Shown here: one piece after another, positions 53,108 through 62,070 of the stretch | Layout of the letters: every line of letters begins with the position of its first letter | Numbering within the stretch: position 1 is the first letter of the stretch | DNA from: Christiangramia fulva | GTDB taxonomy: Bacteria > Bacteroidota > Bacteroidia > Flavobacteriales > Flavobacteriaceae | Direction: 5' to 3' | Assembly (NCBI RefSeq): GCF_003024155.1 | Contig: NZ_CP028136.1 | Location: 2,170,001 to 2,234,000 of the forward strand | Length of the DNA: 64,000 bases | Translations under genes and position numbers: made by a program | The notes under the pieces: model-generated | Databases searched by the model: none | What the model saw: only the letters and a program-made list of their open reading frames with translations | Told to the model about the DNA's origin: nothing

Positions 53108-54718
53108 ATGAGGCAGAATGAAAATCCTTTTTCACTTGTATTACTGTTTTTTGCTTTTGGGCTATTGCTATGCACCCAACAAAATTTAAAAGCCCAAACT
53201 GGAAATATTAAAAATGATAAATTCTGGGATACCAAAACAGGGGAGCCTATTTACAGTCAGGGAGGTGGTATTTTTACCTTTACTGACCCTGAAGATGGAG
53301 TAGAAAAATATTATTGGTATGGTGCTCATTACAGGGAGGCAGAGTTATACCGCGATAATCCTGCTGTAACCCAGGAAAGAAATCATATTGAGGCTGTTAC
53401 TTGCTATACCTCTGAAGATTTGGTTAACTGGGAATTTGAAAGTAATGCATTGGAAAGATCAGAGGTAGTAGACCATTATGAAAGAACTTTCTGGATGGGA
53501 AGATTAGGTGTGGCTTATGTTAAGGAAATCGATAAGTATGCCATGCTCGTCCAGCATAATGATGGGGTTCTAATAGCGCTTTCTGAAACTCCTGCCGGAC
53601 CTTTCAAAGTTCATAACAGGCTGGATATGACTGAAAGAATCGGGACTCCCAATACAGGTGACCAAACTGTTTTTACCGATCCCGATACCGGCATCTCCTA
53701 TTTAGTCTATTCATACGGGGAGGGCAGGAATAAAATTTATGTTTCTGAAATTGGCGTTAAAGATGACAAAGTAACCCTCTTGGATGTTACTCAGATTTTT
53801 AGAGGAAAAGGTCGGGAAGGAAATTGTATGCTTAAGCACAATGGTAAATACTATGTATTTGCATCAAATCTTTATGGATGGGATTCTTCATACGCTTATT
53901 ATATGGTTTCTGAGGATATCAGAGGGCCATATTCTCCCAAAAATAAAATGCTAATCACCCCAGGTAGTTATGAGGACTATGCGCATATAACGCAAACAGG
54001 TTTTTTTGTAAACGTACAAGGCTCAGAGAAGGAAACCGCAATTTACTGTGGAGACCGCTGGTCTGACTTTGCTGGCAATGGCCTAGGATATAATCAATGG
54101 GTGCCCCTTTCGTTTGATGGAGAAACCCCTTACTTTAACTCATTAAATTCCTGGAATTTTAATGAAAGCACAGGGGAGTGGACTGTGGCTGATGATAATA
54201 ATTATGTAAAAAATGCAAGCTTCGAGGCTGACAGAAAGGCAATACCAAGCCCTATGAAACCAATTCAGGAACAACTCTTAGGCTGGTACTCGGAAGTTGA
54301 ACAGGGGAATGTAATAGTCATTGAATCAGAAGAATCGCCAGTATTGAATTATTTCAACACTGAAGAGGACCGGAAACATGTAATTGGCGAGAAAAGCTTA
54401 AATATTGCAGATAATATTGATTTTAAAAGAAAGGTATTCCAAATAATTGAATCTTCGCCCTATGTGAAACTAAAGGATGGTTCTTATAAATTATCGGCTA
54501 AAGTTAAGAACAGCGGAGATTTTAATAAATTAGAGATGTACGCCGAAAGTTCTGGAAAAAGAATAGCAACCCAAATTGCCACCCCAAAAGATACCTGGGA
54601 GACAATTCAAATTGGCGATGTTCAGGTAAGAAATGGTAAAGTGGAAATAGGTTTTATAGCAGAGGGTGAAGGTGGTGCGAGCTGCCAGGTAGACGATGTT
54701 TCATTAGCTCAGAAATAA
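53108..54718 (+). CDS. GH43-family protein with C-terminal carbohydrate-binding-like domain
   Basis: The 536-aa secreted protein (signal peptide to about 30) has a five-bladed GH43-like domain ('GEPIYSQGGGIFTFTDPEDG..YYWYGAHY', 'CYTSEDLVNWEFE', 'NTGDQTVFTDPDTGISYLVY', 'GREGNCMLKHNGKYYVFA'). A beta-sandwich of about 150 residues ('NYVKNASFEADR', 'SYKLSAKVKN') resembling a carbohydrate-binding module follows. The opening blade resembles exo-beta-1,3-galactanases of GH43 subfamily 24/34. The precise specificity is inference. It is the first gene of the glycan locus. Confidence 0.82.
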   Translation: MRQNENPFSLVLLFFAFGLLLCTQQNLKAQTGNIKNDKFWDTKTGEPIYSQGGGIFTFTDPEDGVEKYYWYGAHYREAELYRDNPAVTQERNHIEAVTCYTSEDLVNWEFESNALERSEVVDHYERTFWMGRLGVAYVKEIDKYAMLVQHNDGVLIALSETPAGPFKVHNRLDMTERIGTPNTGDQTVFTDPDTGISYLVYSYGEGRNKIYVSEIGVKDDKVTLLDVTQIFRGKGREGNCMLKHNGKYYVFASNLYGWDSSYAYYMVSEDIRGPYSPKNKMLITPGSYEDYAHITQTGFFVNVQGSEKETAIYCGDRWSDFAGNGLGYNQWVPLSFDGETPYFNSLNSWNFNESTGEWTVADDNNYVKNASFEADRKAIPSPMKPIQEQLLGWYSEVEQGNVIVIESEESPVLNYFNTEEDRKHVIGEKSLNIADNIDFKRKVFQIIESSPYVKLKDGSYKLSAKVKNSGDFNKLEMYAESSGKRIATQIATPKDTWETIQIGDVQVRNGKVEIGFIAEGEGGASCQVDDVSLAQK

Positions 54719-54870
54719 TTAAAAAAATTTCTGCAATTCTAGTTGGTTTCCTTTATCACTTCTTGGTAAAGCGTTAAAATCAAAATGATCGAATAAGAAG
54801 GAAGTGGTTATCATCTTCCGAATTAAATTCAAGCAGAATTAAAACTTTGTTTTCAATTGAGCCATTAATT

Positions 54871-55872
54871 CTATTTTGACGGAAACTTTCCGATTATAAT
54901 TAATTTATCTCCCGAATCATCCACCTTAAATAATTTGGGGATACGAATATAGCGGCCGCTCTTATCTACTCTATGGCTGTGAAGAGCCATCAATAATTCT
55001 CCGTCAAAAGTTCGAAACAACATTCCATGGCCAAAATTAGGGGGAGTAATAGGTTCTTTTTGCTGCTCCCAGGGACCATCAATAGTACCGCTTTTTGAAT
55101 AGGCCACTCCCTGGGTATACTTATTAAAAACCCAGCTGGTCCATAGCATTCCCAATTTTCCAGTTTGTGTTTTAAAAAGAAAAGGGCCGTCGGTGACTTT
55201 ATTCGGAAAGATTTCACCCTGGTCATTGCGCTCTTTACTCCAGGGAGAATCGCTTGCTTTAAAAAGAATTTCTCCTTTGCCTATAGATCCGCTCAGATCC
55301 GGTTTCAAAAGTATTTTTTCAATGGTGCCATTCAAGTTCTGAAGCCATTCATGGCAGTATATCATATAGGGAGCGTCATTCTCCACCCAGAAGGTACCGT
55401 CTAAGGTAGGTTTATTTGCTGGTAAATAAGTAGGGTCTTTCATGGGCACATAAGGCCCATCGGGTTTTTCACTCATTAAAATATGACTTGCCCTTCTAGG
55501 TATAATGTTCTTGTTGACGGTATCTATATTTATTTCAGAATTAGTAAAGGTTGCAAAATAGTAATACTTGCCTTTGTATTTATGAATCTCTGCTGCCCAT
55601 ATCATCGGGTCTTTTCCCATCCAGGAATTTGGATCTGTTTTAACAATATCATAAGGCCCATTCCAGGTATTCAGGTTTTTACTTTTCCACATTCTACCTC
55701 CTGTTCCTGTCATATAATAGGTTTGGGAGGATTCGTCAGCTAAAATAAAAGGGTCGCTTAAATAGATAGAGTCCAGAGGTAAATCTTTGTGGATCTTATT
55801 ATTTTTCTGAGAATGGAGGTTTATTAGGAAAAATAAACAAAGAAATGTTAGAAGTAAACTATTAGGTTTCAT
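54871..55872 (-). CDS. GH43-family glycoside hydrolase
   Basis: The 333-aa protein has a signal peptide and a single five-bladed propeller. The first catalytic Asp lies in 'IYLSDPFILADESSQTYYMTG', the pKa-modulating Asp in 'WMGKDPMIWAAE' and a Glu in 'TLDGTFWVENDAPYMIYCHEW'. Members act on arabinose or xylose linkages in exo mode. It faces the neighbouring GH43 gene at 55990 with a 117-bp promoter region between. Confidence 0.87.
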   Translation of the reverse strand: MKPNSLLLTFLCLFFLINLHSQKNNKIHKDLPLDSIYLSDPFILADESSQTYYMTGTGGRMWKSKNLNTWNGPYDIVKTDPNSWMGKDPMIWAAEIHKYKGKYYYFATFTNSEINIDTVNKNIIPRRASHILMSEKPDGPYVPMKDPTYLPANKPTLDGTFWVENDAPYMIYCHEWLQNLNGTIEKILLKPDLSGSIGKGEILFKASDSPWSKERNDQGEIFPNKVTDGPFLFKTQTGKLGMLWTSWVFNKYTQGVAYSKSGTIDGPWEQQKEPITPPNFGHGMLFRTFDGELLMALHSHRVDKSGRYIRIPKLFKVDDSGDKLIIIGKFPSK

Positions 55873-55989
55873 GTAAATACTTAAATAAGTCCTGAAAGAA
55901 AAAATTTAAATTACAATTTAAAAATTAAATGTGATTTGTACATTTAAATATTGAAATAATTTATATTTATTGAAAATAATACTTAAAAA

Positions 55990-58146
55990 ATGCAATCCAG
56001 TTTTCGAATTTACTTGTTTATAGTTTCAATTACTTTCCTTTTTCAATCCTGCACAGCTTCCAAAGAAATCGAGGAAAAGAGATTTCAAAACTATCTTTTT
56101 ACCTATTTTACTGGAAATAGGGAAGGAGAAGAGGCAGTTCACTATGCTATAAGCCCCGATGGCTATCATTTTTATGCTCTTAATAATGATCAGCCAATAA
56201 TTAATACCAAAGATATAAGTGAAGCCGGTGGAGTTCGCGATCCTCATATTCTAAGGGCTGAAAATGGTATGTTTTATATGGTATTGACCGATTTAAAATC
56301 AGCAAATGGCTGGACAAATACGGCTATGGTTATGTTGAAGTCTAAAGATTTGATACACTGGGAATCATCTATAGTAGATATTCCTCAGGTATTTACAAAT
56401 AAGTATTCAGATGCTATAAGAGTTTGGGCACCCCAGACCATCTATGATGATAACACTGGGAAATATATGGTTTATTTTTCCATGCTTCAGCCGGGGAGTT
56501 ATGACAAGATTTATTATGCTTATGCCAATAAAGATTTTACCAGTTTAGAGGAAGCTCCCAAACAACTGTTTTTTAACCCTAAAGAAATGGCTGCTATAGA
56601 TGGAGATATTATTAAAAAAGAAGGAAAGTTTTATCTTTTCTATAAAACAGAAGGTTCAACGGATAAAGGAATTAAGGTTGCAATTTCCGATAGTCTAACG
56701 GAAGGCTTTGAACCCCTTCCTGGAAATGTAGATCAAACTGATAAAGCTGTAGAAGGCTCTAGTGTTTTTAAACTGATAGATTCAGATAAATACATTCTTA
56801 TGTATGATGTCTATATGGATGGGGAATATCAGTTTGCCCAAAGTACTGATCTTAAGAATTTCAAGGCCATAGACGAGGAAATTTCAATGAATTTTCACCC
56901 GCGCCATGGAACAGTAATTCCCATTACAAATCAGGAAACTGAAGAATTACTAAAAGCTTTTCCACCCGGTCAAATTCCATGGGTAATGACCTCTGAGTCA
57001 TCCCAAGTTAAAAAAATGAATATTGTAAAAAAATTGAAGAAGGGTAATCTTTATCTTCCTGTAAAGCAAGGAACAGACCTGGCAAACTTTGACCCGGAAT
57101 TTAAATTATGGCCGGATGTCACAATTTCACCTGAGGAGCCACAGGATTATACCAAAGAAGCTGTTGAATATACTTTACACCTGCCCGATGGAAAAAAAGA
57201 AACGATATCTGTGAAGGCTGAAATTAATAATAATCCGGTACTGGAAGGATATTATGCCGATCCCGAAATAATTTATTCTCATAAAGATGGAAAATATTAT
57301 CTGTACCCTACCAGTGATGGTTTTACTGGCTGGTCTGGGACCTATTTTAAAACATTTTCTTCTAAGGATCTTGTGAATTGGTCAGACGAAGGCGTGATAC
57401 TTGATCTTAAAAAGGAAGTTTCATGGGCCGATCGCCACGCATGGGCACCTACTATTGCTGAAAAGAAGGTAAATGGTAAATACCTTTATTACTACTACTT
57501 CACAGCTGCCCAAAAAATAGGAGTGGCGGTTTCTGATGATCCTGCAGGTCATTTTATTGATAGCGGTGAGCCTTTGGTTTCTGAAAAACCTGAAGGAGTG
57601 CAGGGAGGCCAGAATATTGACCCGGATGTATTTACAGATCCTAAAAGTGGTAAAAGCTATCTCTATTGGGGAAATGGTTTTATGGCTGTTGCAGAGCTTA
57701 ATGAGGATATGACTTCTTTGAAGAAAGGCACTATAAAAGTGATCACTCCAGATAATACTTTCAGGGAAGGAACAGAAGTTTTTTATCGTAATGGGAAATA
57801 TTATTTCCTGTGGTCTGAAGATGACACGAGAAGCCCTAATTACAAGGTGCGTTACGCTACAGCCGATTCACCTTTTGGACCACTGAATATTCCGGAAAAT
57901 AATATTGTAATTCAGAAAGATGAGGAAAAGCAGATCTATGCGACCGGCCATAATTCGGTTATAAATGTGCCGGAAACAGATCAGTGGTATATCGTGTACC
58001 ACAGGTTTACCAGGCCAAAGGGAATAGAAATGGGCCGCGCTGCTGGTTTTCACCGCGAGGTAAGTATAGACAAAATGGAGTTTGATAAAGACGGGAGTAT
58101 TATTGAGGTAGAGCCGAGCCTGAAGGGAATAGGCCCTTTGGAATAA
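55990..58146 (+). CDS. Two-domain GH43 lipoprotein
   Basis: The 718-aa protein has a lipobox ('FLFQSCTAS', Cys about 17) and two GH43-like propellers. The N-terminal one (about 25-310) shows 'GVRDPHILRAENGMFYMVLTD' and 'IDGDIIKKEGKFYLFYK'. The C-terminal one (about 415-715) shows 'YYADPEIIYSHKDGKYYLYPTS', 'HAWAPTIAEKK' and 'EGTEVFYRNGKYYFLWSED'. The C-terminal domain keeps Asp, Asp and Glu positions expected for catalysis. Dual GH43 enzymes in Bacteroidetes attack side chains of arabinan, xylan or galactan. It is tethered to a membrane facing the periplasm or outside. Confidence 0.87.
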   Translation: MQSSFRIYLFIVSITFLFQSCTASKEIEEKRFQNYLFTYFTGNREGEEAVHYAISPDGYHFYALNNDQPIINTKDISEAGGVRDPHILRAENGMFYMVLTDLKSANGWTNTAMVMLKSKDLIHWESSIVDIPQVFTNKYSDAIRVWAPQTIYDDNTGKYMVYFSMLQPGSYDKIYYAYANKDFTSLEEAPKQLFFNPKEMAAIDGDIIKKEGKFYLFYKTEGSTDKGIKVAISDSLTEGFEPLPGNVDQTDKAVEGSSVFKLIDSDKYILMYDVYMDGEYQFAQSTDLKNFKAIDEEISMNFHPRHGTVIPITNQETEELLKAFPPGQIPWVMTSESSQVKKMNIVKKLKKGNLYLPVKQGTDLANFDPEFKLWPDVTISPEEPQDYTKEAVEYTLHLPDGKKETISVKAEINNNPVLEGYYADPEIIYSHKDGKYYLYPTSDGFTGWSGTYFKTFSSKDLVNWSDEGVILDLKKEVSWADRHAWAPTIAEKKVNGKYLYYYYFTAAQKIGVAVSDDPAGHFIDSGEPLVSEKPEGVQGGQNIDPDVFTDPKSGKSYLYWGNGFMAVAELNEDMTSLKKGTIKVITPDNTFREGTEVFYRNGKYYFLWSEDDTRSPNYKVRYATADSPFGPLNIPENNIVIQKDEEKQIYATGHNSVINVPETDQWYIVYHRFTRPKGIEMGRAAGFHREVSIDKMEFDKDGSIIEVEPSLKGIGPLE

Positions 58147-58200
58147 GTTTCTATTATTCCTTTCGGCAACCATTATCTAAAAAAATTATCGTTCATTATT

Positions 58201-59442
58201 TTACTTTGCGTGATCTATTGGTATTTCATCACCACTCCAGATCTTCTTTTGAGTCCAGGGGGCGGGTGGGTTTGACCAGAAATCTGTATCTGGAGCAAGT
58301 CCCAGTACTAAAAAAGCTTCGGAACACAAATAAAGGCTCCCCGTCGAGATATATCCTTCGGCTATATTTGGTTGATGGCCATACAGCCCTATTTGTAACC
58401 ATCCATTTTCATCAAAGGTGCCTTCGGCACCCAATTGATTTTTTATTACGGTATAAAGTGCAGAACGTACCTGGGCAGGTTTTATTTCGTCTGGAAGCTT
58501 CTGCCAAAGTGCAATTTGAGAAAGTAACTGGAAAGCACCAAATCTATAGGCAAGGGAACGGCCAATAGGAGGGTAGGTGCCTTCAGGAGAGATTAGTCTT
58601 TCCTGAATTTCAGCATATCTCATGGCCCTTCTCACCACCTCTTGGTACTCATTTTTTTTATCCATTCCAGCTTCATTTGCGGCCTTCAGGATATCAAGCA
58701 TCATTGGCTGTATTACAAAACTATTGTAATAATCCCAGTGAAAATCTGGGCCGTCACCATACATCCCATCTCCGAGATACCATTCCATATGTTTTTTCAA
58801 AGGAAGTTCGAGACGGAATTTATCTGTATTATTATCAAATTTTAGCAGGGCCGCTTCTATCATTCCAGAAAACAGTAACCAGTTGCTGTAGTATGGCTGT
58901 ATCTGGCGGGTAGATTTTAATGCTGAAATCACATTCTCTTTGGTGGTTTTATCCAAGGGTTCCCAAAGTTGTCCGGGAGCTCTCAGTAAAGCCTGTGCAA
59001 AAAAGGCGGCATCTACCAGAGGCTGTCTGTCATTGGTGAAATTCATGAAATCTGGAGATTGAGGATTGGTAGCATTGTGAATGGATTTTCTGGCTAAATC
59101 AATGTACTTCGCTCTCAATTTGCCTTCCTGCGTTTTGTCTGGTCCTAATTCAAGCCACGGAGCCATGCCTGATAGAAGTCGGCCAAATGCCTCGAGATAA
59201 GTCACATGTGTGCGATTATCCCATGCATGAGGAGAAAGTTCTACAGGCATTTGTTTTTTCAGTTCATTCCTGCTCAGGGCCTCAAGTACCGGGTCTCCGA
59301 TTTTCACCAAAGAGGAGACAAAAAAATCACGGACGGCTTCCGGTTTTCTCTCTTTCAGTGCTACCTGCTGAGCCTGAGTTCTTAATACTGTCAGAATTGT
59401 AAAAAGGAGAAGTATGATTGTTTTCCCAGAAATGAATCTCAT
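58201..59442 (-). CDS. DUF2264 protein (GH154-like)
   Basis: The 413-aa protein has a signal peptide (cleavage near TQAQ) and an all-helical (alpha/alpha)6-barrel-like DUF2264 domain with 'TYLEAFGRLLSGMAPWLEL', 'YYSNWLLFSGMIEAALL' and 'DFHWDYYNSFVIQPMM'. DUF2264 proteins were recently placed among beta-glucuronidases of family GH154 (from memory). It follows GH16 after 39 bp on the same strand and would be expected to remove uronate from side chains. Confidence 0.85.
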   Translation of the reverse strand: MRFISGKTIILLLFTILTVLRTQAQQVALKERKPEAVRDFFVSSLVKIGDPVLEALSRNELKKQMPVELSPHAWDNRTHVTYLEAFGRLLSGMAPWLELGPDKTQEGKLRAKYIDLARKSIHNATNPQSPDFMNFTNDRQPLVDAAFFAQALLRAPGQLWEPLDKTTKENVISALKSTRQIQPYYSNWLLFSGMIEAALLKFDNNTDKFRLELPLKKHMEWYLGDGMYGDGPDFHWDYYNSFVIQPMMLDILKAANEAGMDKKNEYQEVVRRAMRYAEIQERLISPEGTYPPIGRSLAYRFGAFQLLSQIALWQKLPDEIKPAQVRSALYTVIKNQLGAEGTFDENGWLQIGLYGHQPNIAEGYISTGSLYLCSEAFLVLGLAPDTDFWSNPPAPWTQKKIWSGDEIPIDHAK

Positions 59443-59481
59443 AATTATAATTTTAATAATTAAAAATTTGAAATTGACCTT

Positions 59482-60348
59482 TTATTTCTTTTGATATACC
59501 CGTACATAATCAACTTTATATTGGACCGGAAAACGGGTTTTCACGGGATCGCCCCCATTGGAACCAAGAGCCAGGTTTAGCAACAAGTAATGAGGCTGCC
59601 GGAATGGATTAAATCCATCAGGATTTGTGGTTTCATTCAGATCAATTTCGTTCAGTAGATCGTCGTCCAGATAAAGACGGATGTATTCTCTGGTCCAATC
59701 CATTTTCCATATGTGGAAGTTTTCGGACCAATTCGAGTCTTTTTCAAGAAAATGAGAAAAGGGGATCTTTTCACTATCCCATTTCACCTGCTGTGATTCA
59801 TTCCAGGCTGCATTGGCCAAAATATGAGGTTTGCCATCAATCTTATAAAATTCCATTATGTCAACTTCACCATTTGCCGGCCATGGCTTTTCAATACCTA
59901 GAGTCCAGATAGCAGGCCAGTTACCACTGGCAGTATCTATTTTTGCTCTTACTTCAATGATGCCATATTTAAACTCTTTTTTACCGCGAGTGTTTAGACT
60001 GGAAGAAGTGTACTCAGCAAATTCCCGAGTCTGTCGCCAATCATTGCTTTTGGGATTATAAAGGGGGTTTTTGATCTTTTCCCGACGACCTTCAATTATA
60101 AGCGATCCATTTTTTAAACTTGCATTTTCTTCCTGGTACCACTGCAGTTCATTGTTCCTTAAAAAGCCATGCTCATATGACCAGTTGTCCTTATGAGGTT
60201 TTCCGTTCTCATTAAATTCGTCGGCCCATACGAGGTTATAAGCCGGATATGTATCGTTTTGTTTTTCAGCAAAAATGGAAGCAGGTCTTTTACAACCAGT
60301 AAAAGAGTTAATGGTCACAATGGTAATTATCAGAACTTTGATTTTCAT
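59482..60348 (-). CDS. GH16-family endo-beta-glycanase (lipoprotein)
   Basis: The 288-aa lipoprotein (lipobox 'SFTGCKR', Cys19) has the beta-jellyroll GH16 domain with catalytic residues Glu161, Asp163 and Glu166 in 'GEVDIMEF', the bulged motif of laminarinase/galactanase-type enzymes (GH16_3). 'WADEFNENGKPHKDNW' and the C-terminal 'VDYVRVYQ' are typical. It acts in endo mode on beta-1,3-linked glucan or galactan; the context favours galactan. A terminator-like hairpin lies 19 bp upstream of its start codon. Confidence 0.9.
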   Translation of the reverse strand: MKIKVLIITIVTINSFTGCKRPASIFAEKQNDTYPAYNLVWADEFNENGKPHKDNWSYEHGFLRNNELQWYQEENASLKNGSLIIEGRREKIKNPLYNPKSNDWRQTREFAEYTSSSLNTRGKKEFKYGIIEVRAKIDTASGNWPAIWTLGIEKPWPANGEVDIMEFYKIDGKPHILANAAWNESQQVKWDSEKIPFSHFLEKDSNWSENFHIWKMDWTREYIRLYLDDDLLNEIDLNETTNPDGFNPFRQPHYLLLNLALGSNGGDPVKTRFPVQYKVDYVRVYQKK

Positions 60349-60366
60349 TCAAAACTAAAATTTAAA

Positions 60367-60393
60367 AATAAGCCCCGAAAACCGGGGCTTATT
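60367..60393 (-). terminator. Terminator-like hairpin just upstream of the GH16 start codon
   Basis: A perfect 11-bp stem AATAAGCCCCG/CGGGGCTTATT with a 5-nt loop; on the minus strand it is followed by T5 and an AT-rich stretch, then the GH16 ATG after 18 bp. It may end transcripts from GH88 and the GH2 relic, or act as an attenuator in the GH16 leader. Confidence 0.65.
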
Positions 60394-60525
60394 GACCCTC
60401 CTTGATTTGGTAATTTTCACACTTATTAATTCAAATCAACTTGAGCCTTAATGTGTTGTTAAACTTTAATTAATCGTATTCCTAATCCATTTTTTTAATA
60501 AATTCTTAATCACCTTTTTAATCAA

Positions 60526-60686
60526 TTAATCCATTTTATCTATAATATAATCCCAGGTTCCGTTAAGGGAAATGTTTTGCGGTTGTTAGGATTGATAATG
60601 ATATTTTCCTTGGCAAGGCTAGGCCAGGAAGGAAGCAATGTTGAAATTGTAAAAGTTAATGGGTATAGTTGGCTGCGTATTTCCAT
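60526..60686 (-). pseudogene. Frameshifted N-terminal relic of a GH2 glycoside hydrolase
   Basis: An ATG at 60686, 23 bp after the GH88 stop, opens a frame with a signal-like stretch ('LTFTISTLLPSWPSLA') and then 'NIIINPNNRKT'. It is disrupted by a one-base frameshift; the next frame continues 'SLNGTWDYIIDKMD' and a stop. Joined, this matches the well-known start of GH2 beta-glycosidases ('R.T.SLNG.W.YIIDPY'). Nothing of the following GH2 domains is seen, so the gene was largely deleted. An alternative is a chance match, but signal peptide and motif occur in the correct order. Confidence 0.6.
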
Positions 60687-60709
60687 GATTTTTATCGAGA
60701 GATTGCTGA

Positions 60710-61918
60710 TCAGATTTTAGTCAGGTTCTTATATCTTTTCAAAGCTTCGATGAAGTAGTAATCTCCATAGGTAAGAGGAACATCTACTTCGCTATTGGCT
60801 GGCATATTACCCACGCCATGCTTGAGGATAAAACCACCATTGCTTCCTCTTTTAGCCAGGTATTTATCGCTCATAAGTGATCTTAGCATTGTTTCAGCGC
60901 TAATGAAGTACTTTCTGCTTTTTTGTTCATCTGTATATTTGCTCAACTCCAGCAGAGCTGAAGCTATAATTGCACCAGCAGAGGAATCCCTGAATGCATT
61001 TGGGATTTGAGGGGCATTGAAATCCCAGTAAGGTATCTTATCTTTCGCCAGGTTCGAATGGTTAAGGATGAATTCGGCTATTTTTTTGGCCTGGTCAAGA
61101 TATTTCTCATCGTGAGTATAGCGGTACATAACAGTAAATCCATAAAGTCCCCACGCCTGACCTCTTGCCCAGGATGATTCATCGGCCGCTCCCTGAGCTG
61201 TTCTTTTTTTGATTACCTCACCCGTGTTTTCATTGTATTCCACTACATGATACGAACTGTAATCCTTCCGGAAATGGTTCTTGATGGTTGTATTGGCGTG
61301 GGTAATAGCGATGTTCTTATATTTTTCATTACCGCTGTGTTCATAGGCCCATAATAATAATTCGAGGTTCATCATATTATCAATGATTACAAGAAAGCTC
61401 TCCCCCGGGGAATCCCAGGAACGAATGGCACCTACGTCTTTATCAAAGCGGCTGGCCAACGATTTTGCACTGTTCATTAATACCTCCTGATAGTTTTCCT
61501 TTGGATCTATTCTGTTGGCATTTCCAAAACTACAAAACATCATAAAACCGAGGTCGTGGGTAGAAGTATTAAATTGTTCTTTCTTAAGGTCTTCCAGAAT
61601 TCTTTCGGCCTCTTCTTTTAATTGGGGATCTTTTTCTGCCTGATATAAATAAAGCAGAGTGCCAGGATAAAAGCCGCTTACCCACCATCCAGATCCACTA
61701 GTTTCCAATCGATCTTGTTCCAAATAATATGTCTTTGGAAATCTTTCCGGTGGCAGTTGTTTTGCCATATATTGATATTGATCGGCAGCAAGTGCCAGGG
61801 TATCATCTATTTTCTTTCCTGAAATTTTTTGCTGTACTGAACAACTTACATTAAATAATGCTATCGCTATTGCCAAAAGAATACCAATTGTTTTAAGTTT
61901 TATACAGATTTTTTTCAT
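60710..61918 (-). CDS. GH88 unsaturated glucuronyl hydrolase (lipoprotein)
   Basis: The 402-aa lipoprotein (lipobox 'LFNVSCS', Cys26) has the (alpha/alpha)6-barrel of GH88 with catalytic Asp122 ('THDLGFMMF') and Asp180 ('VIIDNMMNLELL') and the signature 'ESSWARGQAWGLYGF'. GH88 enzymes hydrate the 4,5-unsaturated uronate left by polysaccharide lyases, so a lyase should work upstream. The GH2 relic follows after 23 bp. Confidence 0.93.
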   Translation of the reverse strand: MKKICIKLKTIGILLAIAIALFNVSCSVQQKISGKKIDDTLALAADQYQYMAKQLPPERFPKTYYLEQDRLETSGSGWWVSGFYPGTLLYLYQAEKDPQLKEEAERILEDLKKEQFNTSTHDLGFMMFCSFGNANRIDPKENYQEVLMNSAKSLASRFDKDVGAIRSWDSPGESFLVIIDNMMNLELLLWAYEHSGNEKYKNIAITHANTTIKNHFRKDYSSYHVVEYNENTGEVIKKRTAQGAADESSWARGQAWGLYGFTVMYRYTHDEKYLDQAKKIAEFILNHSNLAKDKIPYWDFNAPQIPNAFRDSSAGAIIASALLELSKYTDEQKSRKYFISAETMLRSLMSDKYLAKRGSNGGFILKHGVGNMPANSEVDVPLTYGDYYFIEALKRYKNLTKI

Positions 61919-62070
61919 ACTCGGTTAAAAGGTTATTCTTGGTGAGTGGTTTTTTGCCTGCCTTGTCGTGTTAAACGTAAAAATTACGTTTATAAATGTA
62001 GTAAAATAATTGAAATTCAACAATATATTCTTCTTTTGTTGTATAGCTTTGTGCTTTATATAAGATATTT

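Noticed and set aside
60590..60650. SRP (4.5S) RNA on the plus strand because of GGCCAGGAAGGAAGCA
   Set aside because: The tip would have a five-base loop and a G-A mismatch, flanking stems do not pair as required, and the same bases on the minus strand are explained by the GH2 relic.
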